From NCBI GenBank assembly GCA_036023115.1, contig JAYKKT010000047.1, positions 2,658,501 to 2,722,500 on the forward strand: DNA of 64,000 nucleotides, read 5' to 3'. The notes under the pieces were generated by a model. It saw only the letters and a list, made by a program, of their open reading frames with translations. It was not told where the DNA came from and did not search any database. The stretch is from Brasenia schreberi (Eukaryota; Streptophyta; Magnoliopsida; Nymphaeales; Cabombaceae). Shown in pieces: positions 1-12,331 of the stretch; position 1 is the stretch's first letter; each line of letters opens with the position of its first letter. The translations under genes and the position numbers were made by a program.

Positions 1-1267
1 CTGTCTTAAGATAGTAAGGTTCTAGTTTCATTTGAAAAATTAAGCCAAAAAAAATGGCTTGGAACCATTTGTACCTGTCCTAGTTTTGTGTTCTGATAGG
101 TGGAACTAGAACCAAATGGTCCATGATTCTAGTTCAGTTTCGGTTCTGGTTCTCACGGTTCCAACTATGGACCAATTCTAAAGTGGTTTGAGTCCATATA
201 AATAAAATGCGCTGAGAGGAGGTTAAAACCGGCCACCTCTAACCACCCTCATCTCATATATTAGTTGGACTTATGAGTTCAACCCGCATAAATAAAATGG
301 ACTGCATCAAGTTGTCATCAAACCTTAACCTTAGCAGCTTCCAGGATAAACCCAATCCATTAGTATCAAGAGGCCGGACCCTGTTTGAATGTACATCTCA
401 TATTTGAATGACCCACTCAAATCAATAAAGAATATCATGCATTACTAACAAGGTTTGTAATTTTGTACAACTTTACACATAAACAGTTGACCAACAACTC
501 ATCCTTTTGGCGAGCTTCATGAGTCAAGCCGCCGAGCCAAATCGAACACAAACTGTTCATGTTTAGCTCGGTCGTGGTCACAAACCGAACAAGAACAAGC
601 TCGAAACTAGCCAAATCGAGCTTACCTCCAGCTGTTCATATTTAGCTCAGTGAAGGTCACCAACCGAGCTTGAACAAGCTCGAGACTAGCCGAATCGAAG
701 CCTGCCTCCGAGCGGCTTTTGACCAAACCTAGTTGTTGTCAAATCTGGAAGTCACAAGGTCTCATACAGGCGTTCGAGGAGAACCTACTGATTTGATCTC
801 AGGCTCTCAGCTGACCCGGTGCTCCCTTCGAACAAGGGCATCCCCCATTCCTCTTTAACCATGTGTGGCCATGTTTCCTTTTTGGCGTCTCTCTGATCGT
901 TGACCGTTTCCCTTCTTCATTCACACATCTCTCTGCTCTCTCTCTGACCCTTTGTTTATTAAAATGCACGAAAATCTGTGTCCTACGGAATCCCTCTTTT
1001 ATATCTCATTTAAACCGTCTTTAGATCAAACATGACGACGCCCATTTTGAAAATTGAATGAATCTTTTTGCTTCTTTCATAGATTCTTCGTGGTAGCTTC
1101 CGATTATGTTCTTGGTGTTGAAAAGTACGCGTTTTGAGGCGTTTTGAAAAGTACGTGTTCTCTCTCTTCGTGGTAGCTTCCGACCATTATCAAACACTTG
1201 GAAGGAACAATGGTTATGGTCTAAAAGTGGGTTTTGAGTTACTGGTTTGAATCTGGTGCCGGGGAAA
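1..1267. other. Intergenic sequence upstream of the Ca2+-ATPase-like gene
   Basis: No coding region is recognised. Positions about 60-200 carry words such as GGTTCTGGTTC and GGAACTAGAACC that recur at 21.4, 34.2, 43.8 and 44.4 kb, so this is probably debris of a dispersed repeat. Positions 551-709 are two imperfect tandem copies of an ~79-bp unit (see separate entry). The last few hundred bases are presumably promoter and leader of the gene starting at 1268, but no clear TATA box was assigned. Confidence 0.5.
551..709. repeat. Two-copy tandem duplication, ~79-bp unit
   Basis: The unit beginning CTGTTCATGTTTAGCTC near 553 recurs as CTGTTCATATTTAGCTC near 632. The two copies then share ACAAGCTCGA and ACTAGCC. 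They differ at several positions, so the duplication is not recent. Confidence 0.7.
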
Positions 1268-1578
1268 ATGGAGAGCTATCTGAACAAGAACTTTGGTGGT
1301 GTGAGATCGAAGAACTCTTCGGAAGAGGCTTTGAGACGATGGAGAAGGGTGTGTGGGGTCGTCAAGAACCCGAAACGGAGGTTTCGATTCACGGCGAACC
1401 TTTCCAAGAGATCGGAAGCGGAGGCAATGCGGAGAACCAATCATGTATATCCCTCCCTCCCTCTGTGTGTGTGATGTTTACCTGTTTGGATTGTTGCTGG
1501 TCCGAGAAATTGGTGGGCGTTCCCAATTTCTCTGTTTTGTGTTGGAATTACCAATACCATGATCTTCAAAAGCCAGAT

Positions 1579-1662
1579 ATGCACGCCACGAGCATCGAAT
1601 TCACGATTTTCAACCTGTGAGTGGAACCCCCTACCCAGGTGAGCTAACGCTGTGAGTGCTGG
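1579..1662 (-). repeat. tRNA-derived SINE fragment (intron 1 of the ACA copy)
   Basis: Read on the minus strand it has a tRNA-like A box (GTTAGCTCACCTGG) followed about 40 bases later by a B-box-like GAATTCGATGCTCG. The same pair recurs at 11.3, 15.5, 21.0, 22.3, 35.4, 37.1, 43.5 and 51.7 kb. Confidence 0.6.
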
Positions 1663-2780
1663 CCTCATAGGAATTTAGTCAGAAGAAAATGGTTCATAAG
1701 TTCTTCGCTTTGGGTGGAACTACCAAGATCTGACCTTGATGGGTCTTTGAAAGAATCACTTGTTTTTGTGTCCTTACTTGGTTGTCTTGATTACTAATGT
1801 GTTCATGGAGCCCATTTTGGTGTAATGAGATGAAATGGCATCAAGTGTTGCGTTACGGGTTCATACATTTGGTGTCTCTCTTCTTCTTTTCTCCTGAAAA
1901 TGAAGATACTTTCTCCCCCAGGGTCCTGAATTTTGGATAATTTCCTACTGTTTGATTTCTGGATACTTCTGTTAACCCATCCAGAACGTAAAATGAACTC
2001 ACAACTCTGATAAGATGAACAAATCAGCAGCGGAAGAGGGTAATCATTCCCATAATGACAACGTCTTAGCAAGTAGAGATTGTCATTTAAACTCCTACGT
2101 CTCAAATTGATGGCCATTACAAAGCCTAGTTTTTCTCGTTGGTGGGTGGATATGACCGGAAATCAGAACGGATTTTCCTTATAGAAGGGAAATTGCGGTA
2201 ATGGATGCCAATGTTCTTCTGAGCATCCAATCTTCAGCTCATTTATTCAAATTCTCAGCTTCCCACCTATATCCATCTCTATGAGACAAATCTTCGTACT
2301 TTTCGCTTCAAAATTCCATGCGCTGTTCAGGTTTGACCCTTTATTTCATTATTGAGAGTCCTTCACATTCAACAAAGGCTGGTAATTAGCCTTTCGCAGA
2401 TCATTGGTTTAAAACAACGGTCCTGCCATGATACTGGGTTTCCTCACGCTTTGAGAGTCGCGCAAGATATGATGGCACACGAAAGAGTAGTTATAAGCAG
2501 ACCTCGTAAAGTGGTCCCTTTGCTGCTAACGTATTGAGTATTGCCGGAGCTGTCCCAGGTGGAATTCATAATCATTTATTGTGTTTCAAATTATTTAGGG
2601 GTCATTCACACAAACATTGTCCAAAATGCTAGCCATGATTGTGACAAAATGTTTGTGAATTTTGCTGTAGAGTTGTTGCCAGGCTTATTAGTCAAAGAGC
2701 ATTAGGCTTCTGAAGCTTGAAGTGAAAGATAAAGAGTAAGCTGTTTTCATAAAAGCATGTGAAGAATTGAAACGAGGATT

Positions 2781-2950
2781 CAACAACAACTAAGCCTTTC
2801 TCCCATACTAGATAGGGTCAACTACATAGATTCTTTGTTTCCATAGAGATCGATCATATGCCAGTTTGAGTTACATCATTCTTTGTTGTTTCCTTTCAAC
2901 ACTTTACTTTTATGATCTTCCTCTTCCTCTTTTAACATTTTCACTCCTTT
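2781..2950 (-). mobile_element. RTE retrotransposon 3'-end fragment (intron 1 of the ACA copy)
   Basis: It begins CAACAACAAC TAAGCC, the complement of the (TTG)n tail and GGCTTA terminus shared by all RTE copies here. It continues with degenerate matches to the end of the reverse-transcriptase ORF (AGATTCTTTGTTTCC corresponds to the final WKQRI codons). It is strongly 5'-truncated and mutated. Confidence 0.75.
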
Positions 2951-5900
2951 GCTTGTCTGGTCAAACCGTGAGAATGAGAATTATGCCTCTACTAAATATG
3001 GAAAGCCTTCTGGTTTGAGTTATGCCTCACTCATGGTGTAACTTGTAGAAAGAACTTGATAATGGTCTCGTGCAATTTGTTATACTAATATAAATGCTTT
3101 CAAAAGTGAAATAAAAATGTATTATGTTTAAAAGGTTCTTGGTGCTAATTCATAAATTAATTTCATATAAATATGTAAAGAGAGAAGATACCATTAGAAA
3201 GATGCATATGCTTCAACTTTGGATGTCTCTAAGGCTGCCAACTCTCATTGGACTAACCAACAAACGAAGCCTAATGTGAATTTGTTAGTCTTCTAGGTAA
3301 TTCTAGTTATATCCTTTTCTCAGTAAACAGTCCTACCCTTTGTAAAGAAGTTTTTCACTTCTATCATTATTTCTTTTAAGCTTCAACATGTTATATAACT
3401 ACCATGGTGCCCTATTTTTTTCTTATTCTCTGCACTTCAGTTTATCCATGGTAAGAAAGTCAACCTACTTGCATTTTAAAAATTGTTGTAAAGGTTTAAC
3501 TTTTACATCATAAGAAAATCTTCACTCCCTCCAGGTCTAAATTTGGCTAGTGAGTACACTGTACCTGAGAAAGTTAGAGCTGCAGGTTTTGAAATTTGTG
3601 CTGATGAGTTGGGATCAATTGTTGAAGGACATGATGTGAAGAAGTTGAAAATTCATGGTGGAGTTGGGGTATTGCAAACAAACTCAATACCTCAATCAAT
3701 GATGGGATATCAACATCTGAGCACTTGCTGAATAAGAGAAAAGAAATTTATGGAATTAATAAATTCACTGAAAGCCCAGTCCGGGGATTTTGGGTTTTTG
3801 TATGGGAAGCCCTTCAAGATACAACCCTAATGATACTTGCTGCCTGTGCCTTGGTCTCTTTGGTGGTTGGCATAATAATGGAAGGGTGGCCCAAGGGTGC
3901 ACAGGATGGAATTGGTATTGTTGCAAGCATAATGCTTGTAGTGTTTGTCACTGCCACTAGTGATTACAGACAATCGTTGCAGTTTAAGGATCTAGATAGA
4001 GAGAAGAAAAAAATTACAGTTCAGGTCGCACGAAATGGTTGTAGACAGAAGATCTCAATATATGATTTACTTCCTGGTGATATTGTCCATCTTAATATTG
4101 GAGATCAGGTCCCTGCTGATGGACTTTTTGTGTCCGGTTTCTCTCTGTTGATAAATGAATCAAGTTTGACAGGAGAGAGTGAACCAGTGAATGTTGGTGG
4201 CCTCAATCCTTTTCTTCTTTCTGGAACCAAAGTTCAGGATGGATCATGCAAGATGCTTGTGACTACTGTTGGGATGAGGACCCAGTGGGGTAAACTGATG
4301 GCAACACTCAGTGAAGGAGGGGATGATGAAACTCCCTTGCAGGTAAAACTCAATGGTGTGGCTACTATTATTGGTAAAATAGGCCTTTTTTTCGCTGTTG
4401 TGACTTTTTCTGTGTTGATCCAAGGACTATTTAGCCGCAAGCTGCGAGAAGGATCCCAATGGACATGGTTTGGTGATGATGCTATGGAAATTGTGGAATA
4501 CTTTGCTGTGGCTGTCACAATTGTTGTAGTTGCCGTCCCTGAAGGATTGCCTTTGGCAGTGACACTGAGCCTTGCCTTTGCCATGAAGAAGATGATGAAT
4601 GATAAGGCACTCGTCCGTCATTTGGCTGCTTGTGAGACAATGGGATCTGCCACTACTATCTGCAGTGACAAGACTGGCACACTAACTACTAACCATATGA
4701 CTGTTGTAAAAGCTTGCATATGTGGGAAGATTAAAGAAGTAAAGAACTCTAAGGTCTCTTCTGATTTCTCATCTGATCTTCCTGATTCTGCTCTGGCAAT
4801 TCTACTTGAATCAATATTCAACAACACTGGAGGTGAAGTTGTCAAAAACAAAGATGAGAAGATTGAGATTCTGGGATCACCAACTGAGACTGCACTCTTG
4901 GAATTTGGGCTTTCACTTGGTGGTGATTTCCTCAAGGAACGACAAGCTTCAAGACTTGTGAAAGTTGAACCATTTAATTCTCTAAAGAAGCGCATGGGGG
5001 TGGTTCTACAGCATGCTGATGGTGGCTTCAGAGCACACTGCAAAGGTGCCTCTGAAATAATTCTAGCTGCCTGTGACAAAGTTGTAGACTCAAATGGCGA
5101 GGTTGTTCCCCTTGATGAAGAATCCACCAATCACTTAAGGATACAATTGAAAATTTTGCTAGCGAGGCACTCCGAACACTGTGCCTTGCTTACATTGATA
5201 TTGGTGATGATGAATTTTTAGTTGAAAGTCCTATTCCTATTAGGGGTTACACATGTATAGGAATTGTGGGTATTAAAGATCCAGTTCGCCCTGGTGTTCG
5301 AGAGTCTGTCGCCATCTGTAGGGCAGCCGGTGTTACTGTGAGAATGGTTACGGGAGACAATATAACAACTGCAAAGGCTATTGCTAGAGAATGTGGAATT
5401 TTAACGGATGGTATAGCAATTGAAGGCCCTGAATTTCGCGAGAAGAGTGAGGAGGAATTGCATGATATCATTCCAAAAATTCAGGTACATACCAATAATC
5501 ATGTGATTTAATCCATTTTTCTGTGTTCTTGGCAATGTGTTTTAAGGATTAGCTGCTTTTGCCAGAGTTTGACTTTGGCATGCAGGTGATAATGGGGAAA
5601 AATACATTGATGCATTTGCTGTCCTGGACTTGAAAGCCTATGCAAAATTGTTTTAGAGATTGCTATAAACATGCCAATGTCTTAGAGACTTACCAGAATG
5701 ATTCATGAAAATTCTCATTTGAAGTTTGATTCCTTTTGCAGCCTATGCAAAATTGCCGTTATGCATATTCCTGTTTTATATACACTGTAAATCACATTAT
5801 ATTAATTTAAAACTGCCATCTACTTAAATGTATGCCAACTACCATTAAAACTGATAGTGAATAGACGCCAGTGATGGACCATTAGTAGATACTAAGTGAT

Positions 5901-8783
5901 TCTTGAAGCTTGAAAGTAAGAGTTTGATGGTCTACATTACTCTTTACTAAGAAGAAATTAGCTTACTACAAACATGTGATATGTCTATATCTGAAGGTAA
6001 TGGCTCGATCTTCACCCATGGATAAGCATACCCTGGTGAAACACTTGAGGACAACGTTTGACGAAGTTGTTGCTGTCACTGGTGATGGGACAAATGATGC
6101 GCCCGCACTTCATGAGGCCGATATTGGACTTGCAATGGGAATAGCTGGAACCGAGGTATGCCAAGACAACTCCATTGATCTTGTCTTAGTAAAGGTCTTC
6201 TTTTTTTTTTTTTTTAATTTGAAAACCATGAATGATTTTTGTTTGAGATATTCAGTCCTACTTTTCATGCACAATTAGATATCTGGGTTTAGTGGTTATG
6301 TTTCACCATGTTTATTTCCAAATGCAACTCCAATATATTGAGAGTAAATCTTGTTAGAGTTCTCTAATATGTATTACTGAAGGTGAAGTGCTTATCATAT
6401 CTAAAATGGAAAACCGTACTCTTTAATTTAGTCTATACAACAATTGGCTAAATCTTCGGTCAACGAGATGCTTCACATTGCATTTATAATACCCATTCTC
6501 TCAATTCCCGACTTTATCATTGGTTACTACTTACTAGTGAAAGGCTTAGTCCTTGGAATTATTGTCATGATAAATTTGTACTTTATGATATATTTTGTAA
6601 AGCTGTTTTTTGCCAATTCAGGTAGCAAAAGAAAGTGCAGATGTAATAATACTTGATGATAACTTTTCCACTATTGTGACTGTGGCTAAATGGGGCCGTT
6701 CAGTCTACATAAACATACAGAAATTTGTGCAGTTCCAACTAACTGTAAATGTTGTTGCTTTAATCGTCAACTTCTCTTCTGCCTGTTTGACCGGTAAACA
6801 TGATGCTCTCCTTGCTTTTATCTTCCTTATCAAAGTTGACTTTTTCTTTTAGCAGTAATTTATTATTTAATTTTTTTTTGTCCCTTTTTTTTAATGGTAT
6901 ATATGAATTCCTAGGAAATGCTCCCCTCACTGCGGTTCAACTTCTTTGGGTTAACATGATTATGGACACTCTTGGAGCACTTGCACTAGCCACTGAACCT
7001 CCTAATGACGACTTGATGAAAAGACCACCTGTTGGTAGGAAAGGAAACTTTATCAGTAATGTGATGTGGAGGAATATCTTGGGGCAGTCTATATATCAAT
7101 TTGTCGTAATCTGGTTCCTTCAGACAAGAGGAAAAGTAGCTTTTCATCTTGATGGCCCGGATTCTGATCTGATATTGAACACACTCATTTTCAACTCATT
7201 TGTGTTCTGTCAGGTAAACTTAAAACCGTCCACGGCATTGGACTTAATTCAGTGCCTCTGTCTTTCTTATGCACTAATAAGGTCCTGCAACTGAAATGAC
7301 AGAATTTACTTGGATAGAAGTTATATTCATGTGCAAATTCTGGGGTGTCTATGGAAATTTTTTTTTTTTCTTGAAGTTGCCGACTTTTGATTCACCCATT
7401 TTTTAAAGTTGTTAAACACATAACTGAAGCAAAATGAAAATTCTGTGACATCTGCTTTAGTTGCTTGTTCTGTGGATATGATTGCATGTTCAGACTAGGC
7501 AAGTTTGTTTTGCTTCTTCTCTCCCATCTTTCTAGTTAGTACATAGTAGAAGTCTGTTTTCCTCTTTGTCAATAATAAAATGTTCTCAATAATTTCTCAA
7601 AACAAGATGTTCTGACTTCTGACTTTTGGAATATAAAAATACTGTGGTTGAATATTTTTCTAACCTGAGTGCAAGTAATAATTAATAGTTAAATTTCCTG
7701 TATAAAATTTTCTGACTATGATTCCTTCTAATGTGTTCTCTGATTGTGCTTTTTATTAAGTTCACTGTTCTTCAAATGTATTGTTAGGTTTTCAATGAGA
7801 TCAGTTCCAGAGATATGGAGAAGATAAATGTTTTTGAAGGTATACTGAAGAATTATTTCCAGTTTGACAGTCTAGAAACCAAGACAGAAGGCTTAAGAAA
7901 CAATTTCAGGCACAGATGTTTTGCCGCCATTCGAGATATTTCGAAAACTCAGTACAACATGTCTATTGTATGTTCATACTATGTAGACTTGAATCCAGAG
8001 AACGCCTTTGTTTATTTAGGCATGGAAGACTGCAAATCTTCCAACCTCACGCATTCAATTATGAATCTTTTCTAGTTTTCAGATACCAAATCCTTCAGTT
8101 GCGAGTTATATGTTTGATGTCAATGACACGACTTTTTCCTCCTCTACTTCTTCATCCAATGGCTGATTAGAGAAATGAAATGCCGAAGGAGCTTTTTGTG
8201 ATGGCACAAGCTATGACCGTATTGCAGGATGCTATAGATAGGGGTGGCAGTTTCAAACACGACATGAGAACCTGACACGAGCTTGACTTGAGAAGTCTCC
8301 GCTTATTTTTACACAAGCAACAGAAGAATATCACCCGGTGTTTGGATTGACCTGCTTTTAACACGAACATGAGGACGCAAAACGAACAGCATGAAATCTT
8401 CTGAAGTCTCAGACATGACTTGGAAAGCCAATATAAAATGGGTCATGTTTGGGTTGATCGTTTGTTGACATAAACATGAAATGACATGACATGGACATGC
8501 CCCTATTATTGGTAATTTTAGGGAACATAAAAACCTAACATAAGCATGACCGAGAAACTCTGTACCTGTGTCAACTAAAAGTAACACGAAAAATATTCTG
8601 TTGGTGTTCAGCTTGACCAGTTTTGACACGAACAGAATGACGGTCGGAAAATGACCGGAAATGCAAAATTTTACCTGTGCGTTTCCTCTCTCAATGATCT
8701 ATAAGTTCCAGGCCGGGATGTCGCCTCTGCTGAACATACTCTCTAGGATGCACCTCGCCATGAAACACGGGCTCATGACTTCA

Positions 8784-8879
8784 GATATTTGGTTGTTCAA
8801 TTAGCTGCCACTTTAGACACTAAGGATGCAAGCATGAACAGAAAAATCAGTCAATTTTCTACCTGAACAACCAAATATC
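8784..8879. repeat. Inverted repeat with 16-bp perfect arms
   Basis: GATATTTGGTTGTTCA at 8784-8799 is exactly reverse-complementary to TGAACAACCAAATATC at 8864-8879, with 64 bases between them. It may be the remnant of a small foldback or MITE. Confidence 0.65.
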
Positions 8880-9621
8880 AAACAGTCAATTTAAAATGCA
8901 AAAAGTATGCATAGTTTGTACTTTTTTCTGCTTTACTTTTAAACTCTATATTCATTCCTACTTTTTGCTGTTTACTTTTAAACTCAATCATTGATTCCTT
9001 ATGATAGATGATAGAGATTTTTAAGAATATGATAATTATATAACATGTCAAGCATATTAAACTTTCCTACACAAAAATAAATGTGTGTATATGTATGTGT
9101 GTATATAATATATATATATATATATGCGGAAAAGATACTCAACAAGCTTTAATTTGCTTAACCTTGTTTTGCAACTTTTAATGCTTCAGGTTTGCAATCA
9201 AAACATAAGATTGAATTCAGATCTATTTTCATTTTCTTATACTGCAATTCATATAAACTTCTCAATTCAATTGGGTACATATTTATATGATACATAGTAG
9301 GTTTGATTTGAGTACGCAGATCATTTTTACGCGGCCCTGATGTGATCCAGTTCATGTAAAAATCAGGTTGTATGCAAAATGTATTAATTGACAAGACTAA
9401 TAAGTAATAGAGATCCAGATCCACATCAGGTCAGTTGGGAATTGAGCATTTTAGTGTATTGATTTATTGATGTTCATTTCAGTGTATGGGGATTTTTATT
9501 AATACTGGTAGATAACGACATGCATACAAGTAAAATTCAATACGCTTGCTTCTATAGATCTTTGTCAAATGCAAACCTCAGGATAAAGGACTTCTTCTTT
9601 TCGTACACTCGCGTACACAAA

Positions 9622-9624
9622 CAT

Positions 9625-9715
<91 letters not shown>
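9622..9715. repeat. Compound microsatellite (AC)n(AT)n(AG)n
   Basis: Uninterrupted AC, AT and then AG dinucleotides follow one another directly. Long open frames across it are low-complexity artefacts. Confidence 0.95.
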
Positions 9716-9719
<4 letters not shown>

Positions 9720-10279
9720 TTTGTTGCATGCAAATGCTACATGCACACATGCACGTACACACAATCATAGAAATAGATACATAATATATGTACATACAAT
9801 ACATAGACGTAGTGCTGAATGCATAATATCTTTTGATGTGTACGGTTGAGACGATAAAACACTTTCTATTTAATGTAAATGATGCATTCAATGTAAAGTA
9901 CAAAAGTATAATCATAATTTAATTCAAATCTTCATAGTTAATATCAAATATGGGATATTGAAGATGTTTATATTGAAGATGTTTATGTAAGATTATGGAC
10001 TGAAAGACATTATACCTTCTCGAATAGAAATACAGGGTTCGCTTGTGTATGTGGTGCGCAACACCGGATAGCATTGTCTTGACTTCAACTTCATGATCAT
10101 AAGGAACCTGCAATTTCTGATGATGGAAATGCTTTGGCTAAAAAGCGTGCGTGTTCACGTATCTTCAATTATAAAACGACTCTTTTGCAACCCATGCTAG
10201 TGCTCGATACATCACAACAAACACAAACACAACCTACCTGAAACACGAAAGTTCACCCTAATCATCTCATCAAGAAGCC

Positions 10280-10540
10280 ATGAAGGGCCTTATTCCTCTG
10301 CTGTTCAGGGCGATCAAGAAGAGCCGGAGTGGTGCCAACTATCAGAGGCTCCTCTCTCACAACTCCGTTAGCAGCCAACGCCGGCTTCTTCTCCTGGATG
10401 CTGCAACTTGTTATAATGACGGGTCTGCTGAGCTCAGGCTCGACGTATCCGTGCCACAGTTACTCTACGCCACCGAATCCGCTGCTGCCGCTGCTTACAC
10501 CGGGAGTCGAAGTGGCTCCGATTGTGATTCAGGTGTCTAA
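10280..10540 (+). CDS. Small plant protein of the MKGL type, function unknown
   Basis: Single-exon frame of 86 codons. The ATG sits in a good context (AAGCCATGA), preceded by a CA-rich leader resembling a plant 5' UTR. The ORF is clearly more GC-rich than the AT-rich flanks, which supports real coding. The N-terminus MKGLIPLLFRAIKK is hydrophobic then basic, followed by a Ser/Arg-rich stretch, a Leu-rich stretch (RRLLLLDAA) and an acidic/Ser C-terminus (GSDCDSGV). Small angiosperm proteins with the same MKGL...YKAI-like start are known to me as uncharacterised; I cannot assign a function. There is no transmembrane segment or recognised domain. A chance ORF is possible but less likely given base composition and leader. 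Confidence 0.6.
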   Translation: MKGLIPLLFRAIKKSRSGANYQRLLSHNSVSSQRRLLLLDAATCYNDGSAELRLDVSVPQLLYATESAAAAAYTGSRSGSDCDSGV

Positions 10541-10741
10541 CGTTTATTAGGAGAATTGAGTGCCGTTCTAGGTTATAGATTGCTCTGTATGTATTATGAT
10601 GACGTCTCTTGGATAGTTGTTTAATAATTTTGAAAATAATAGCATATATATATATAATATATATATGTAAAATTCTTTAATATTTTGTAAACAATATTGT
10701 CAATTCAATCTTTCTTTCGACCGTCCGAATTTGTTTAATAC

Positions 10742-11215
10742 AAACAACTAAGCCTTTTTCAATATTGGATGGGTTAGTTAGGTTGGATCCTTATTTCCAA
10801 ATGGCCCTATCATGTGCAATGTAATTCAATATAAACTAGATTATTTTTTATTGGTTGTCTTCTTTTTCTTTTAACATTTTAACAATTTAATTTTTCATAT
10901 CTTCTTACGAAAGCCTTCTTGAATCTTTCTACATGTTTTTCCTCATTTTATCCTCTATTAGTTCTACTCCCGATTTATTCTAATAACCTCCTTATGTATA
11001 TAGTCTTTTCTTTATATGTCGCTCATCCATCTCAACTTCTTCATTTCTACTACAAACATCTTTTGCGCATTTTGATGATTAACTGTTCAACACTAAGAAC
11101 CATAAAACATAAAAGGTCTAATTGTTACTCTATAATATTTACCATCCAACTTCAATGATATCTTTTTATCACATAGAATACGTGATGTCCCTCTCCATCT
11201 CAACATCTCCTAAGT
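10742..11215 (-). mobile_element. Degenerate RTE retrotransposon 3' fragment
   Basis: It starts with AACAACTAAGCC (complement of the RTE terminus) and follows the 3' part of the reverse-transcriptase ORF in reverse (TGATGATTAACTGTTCAACAC at ~11075 matches the NHQH region of the better copies). It carries many substitutions and small deletions and no long frame. It looks older than the copies at 38-40 and 56-59 kb. Confidence 0.8.
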
Positions 11216-11319
11216 ACTTATTTAATAACTTAAAATAATAGCATATACATGTAAAATCCCTTATTTTGTTGTAATAATATTGTTAATACAATCTCTCTCT
11301 CTCTCCAAAGCCAAAAGCC

Positions 11320-11400
11320 AATGCACACCCATGGCATCGATCTCACGAACTTTAACTTGTGACTTGACTGCCTAGCCAGGTGAGCTATTGCTCTGTGTGC
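11320..11400 (-). repeat. tRNA-derived SINE fragment
   Basis: The minus strand shows ATAGCTCACCTGGCTAGG (A-box region), then CACAAGTTAAAG and a degenerate B box (GAGATCGATGCC). Confidence 0.6.
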
Positions 11401-12331
11401 TCATATCGTGAAGCTTACCGAGTCGGCTCGTGTCGGCTCAATTTTGATGACCAAACCATGAGCAGCTTGGTTCATTTGTCAGCCTCATTCGCGGGCTGAG
11501 TTGAGCCAGACGAGATCCTTTTCGGATTTTCATGCGTGTAGTTTGAGTCCTACTTCAGTTAGACCCGTACCCGGTTCAAAATGCAAAATACCATATCCAG
11601 CTTCCTTTCAGATTTTCAGCCTCCGGTGGGGAGTCAAACCGAAACCACCCCACGCGGCGTCGGCACCAACTCAGAAGGCTGTTTGACCAAACCGTTCCAC
11701 CAAACCCGTTGACTTCACCACTGTTTCCCACCATTTTTGCCCGTCTGACTCCGTCGACCAACCATGAGGGCTCTTTAGTCATTTCACGCATTTAAGTTAT
11801 TAGACCCTCCAACACAACCCACCACAACCAAATCCGGCAAGGTGAAAAACGCCCTCACCCCCACCCCCTCTCTCTTCTCGCGCGTGATGCATCACGTGAT
11901 ACAACACCCCCATCACGTGCCTAAGGGGAGGTGACGTGGGTGCCACCATTCGGTCCCGTCGTGTTGGATAATTTCATCTGACCCGACCTGATTCAAACTT
12001 TTAGACCCGAACGGGATTAATGCTGGTTTATTCGGACCAACGTTTCCAAAACCGGTTTCTGAATCAACTCGTTACTCAAGCACAATAATGACTGAAATTT
12101 ACTGGTAATCAACCCATTTAGTGTATGAGAAGGCTTAGTTTTGTTTTCGGTTATCCTTTGAAATGCTTTTTTTTGTTGTTACAAGAAGAGGTTGAAGCCT
12201 AAATACACCCACACATGCACCGCCTCCTTTCTCTCTTGAAAGATGGTGTTGCCTAAACCGTCGATTACGGTTTCAGAAAAATTAAAATAAAATATAGTTA
12301 ATAACAATTTAAAACCATTGATTATGGTTTT

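Larger units (their letters stand above)
1268..7856 (+). pseudogene. ACA1/2-like: Autoinhibited P2B-type Ca2+-ATPase (ACA1/ACA2 group), broken copy
   Basis: In intact relatives this is a calmodulin-regulated Ca2+ efflux pump of an internal or plastid-envelope/ER membrane. Exon 1 (1268-1444, 59 codons) holds the N-terminal calmodulin-binding autoinhibitory segment (KNPKRRFRFTANLSKR). Exon 3 (3535-5484) carries TGES, the PEGLP Ca2+-binding helix and the phosphorylated Asp of DKTGT (codon 4667-4669). Exon 4 (5997-6155) has the hinge GDGTNDAP; exons 5 (6622-6793), 6 (6915-7213) and 7 (from 7788) complete the core, all with GT-AG borders. Damage: one base is missing near 3666 and one near 5140. 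Restoring two bases makes exon 3 fit the phase of its neighbours exactly. Exon 2 is recognisable only at its end (ALQFIHG, 3432-3450). Exon 7 matches only as far as LKNY (7856), so transmembrane helices M9-M10 are absent. The splice sites and most of the protein are well kept, so this is either a young pseudogene or a copy with assembly errors. The seven-exon layout fits the ACA1/2/7 group. Confidence 0.85.
7857..10279. other. Intergenic, no gene recognised
   Basis: An open frame runs from exon 7 of the ACA copy to 8075, but it bears no resemblance to the expected pump C-terminus. Positions 8200-8640 are rich in GACACGA/ACATGAC words, which also occur in the solo LTRs at 13.7 and 31.5 kb. An inverted repeat with 16-bp arms lies at 8784-8799 and 8864-8879. 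A compound microsatellite occupies 9622-9715. Confidence 0.5.
10541..12326. other. Intergenic with RTE and SINE debris
   Basis: It contains a short TA tract (~10645-10666), the degenerate RTE fragment at 10742-11215 and a SINE fragment at 11320-11400. The remainder (11400-12326) shows no recognisable gene. Confidence 0.5.

Noticed and set aside
2290..2335. Missing 5' half of Ca2+-pump exon 2
   Set aside because: ATCTTCGTACTTTTCGCTTC reads IFVLFAS, faintly like the expected IAVLVSK, but the match is too weak and the spacing and frame do not fit the ALQFIHG end at 3432.
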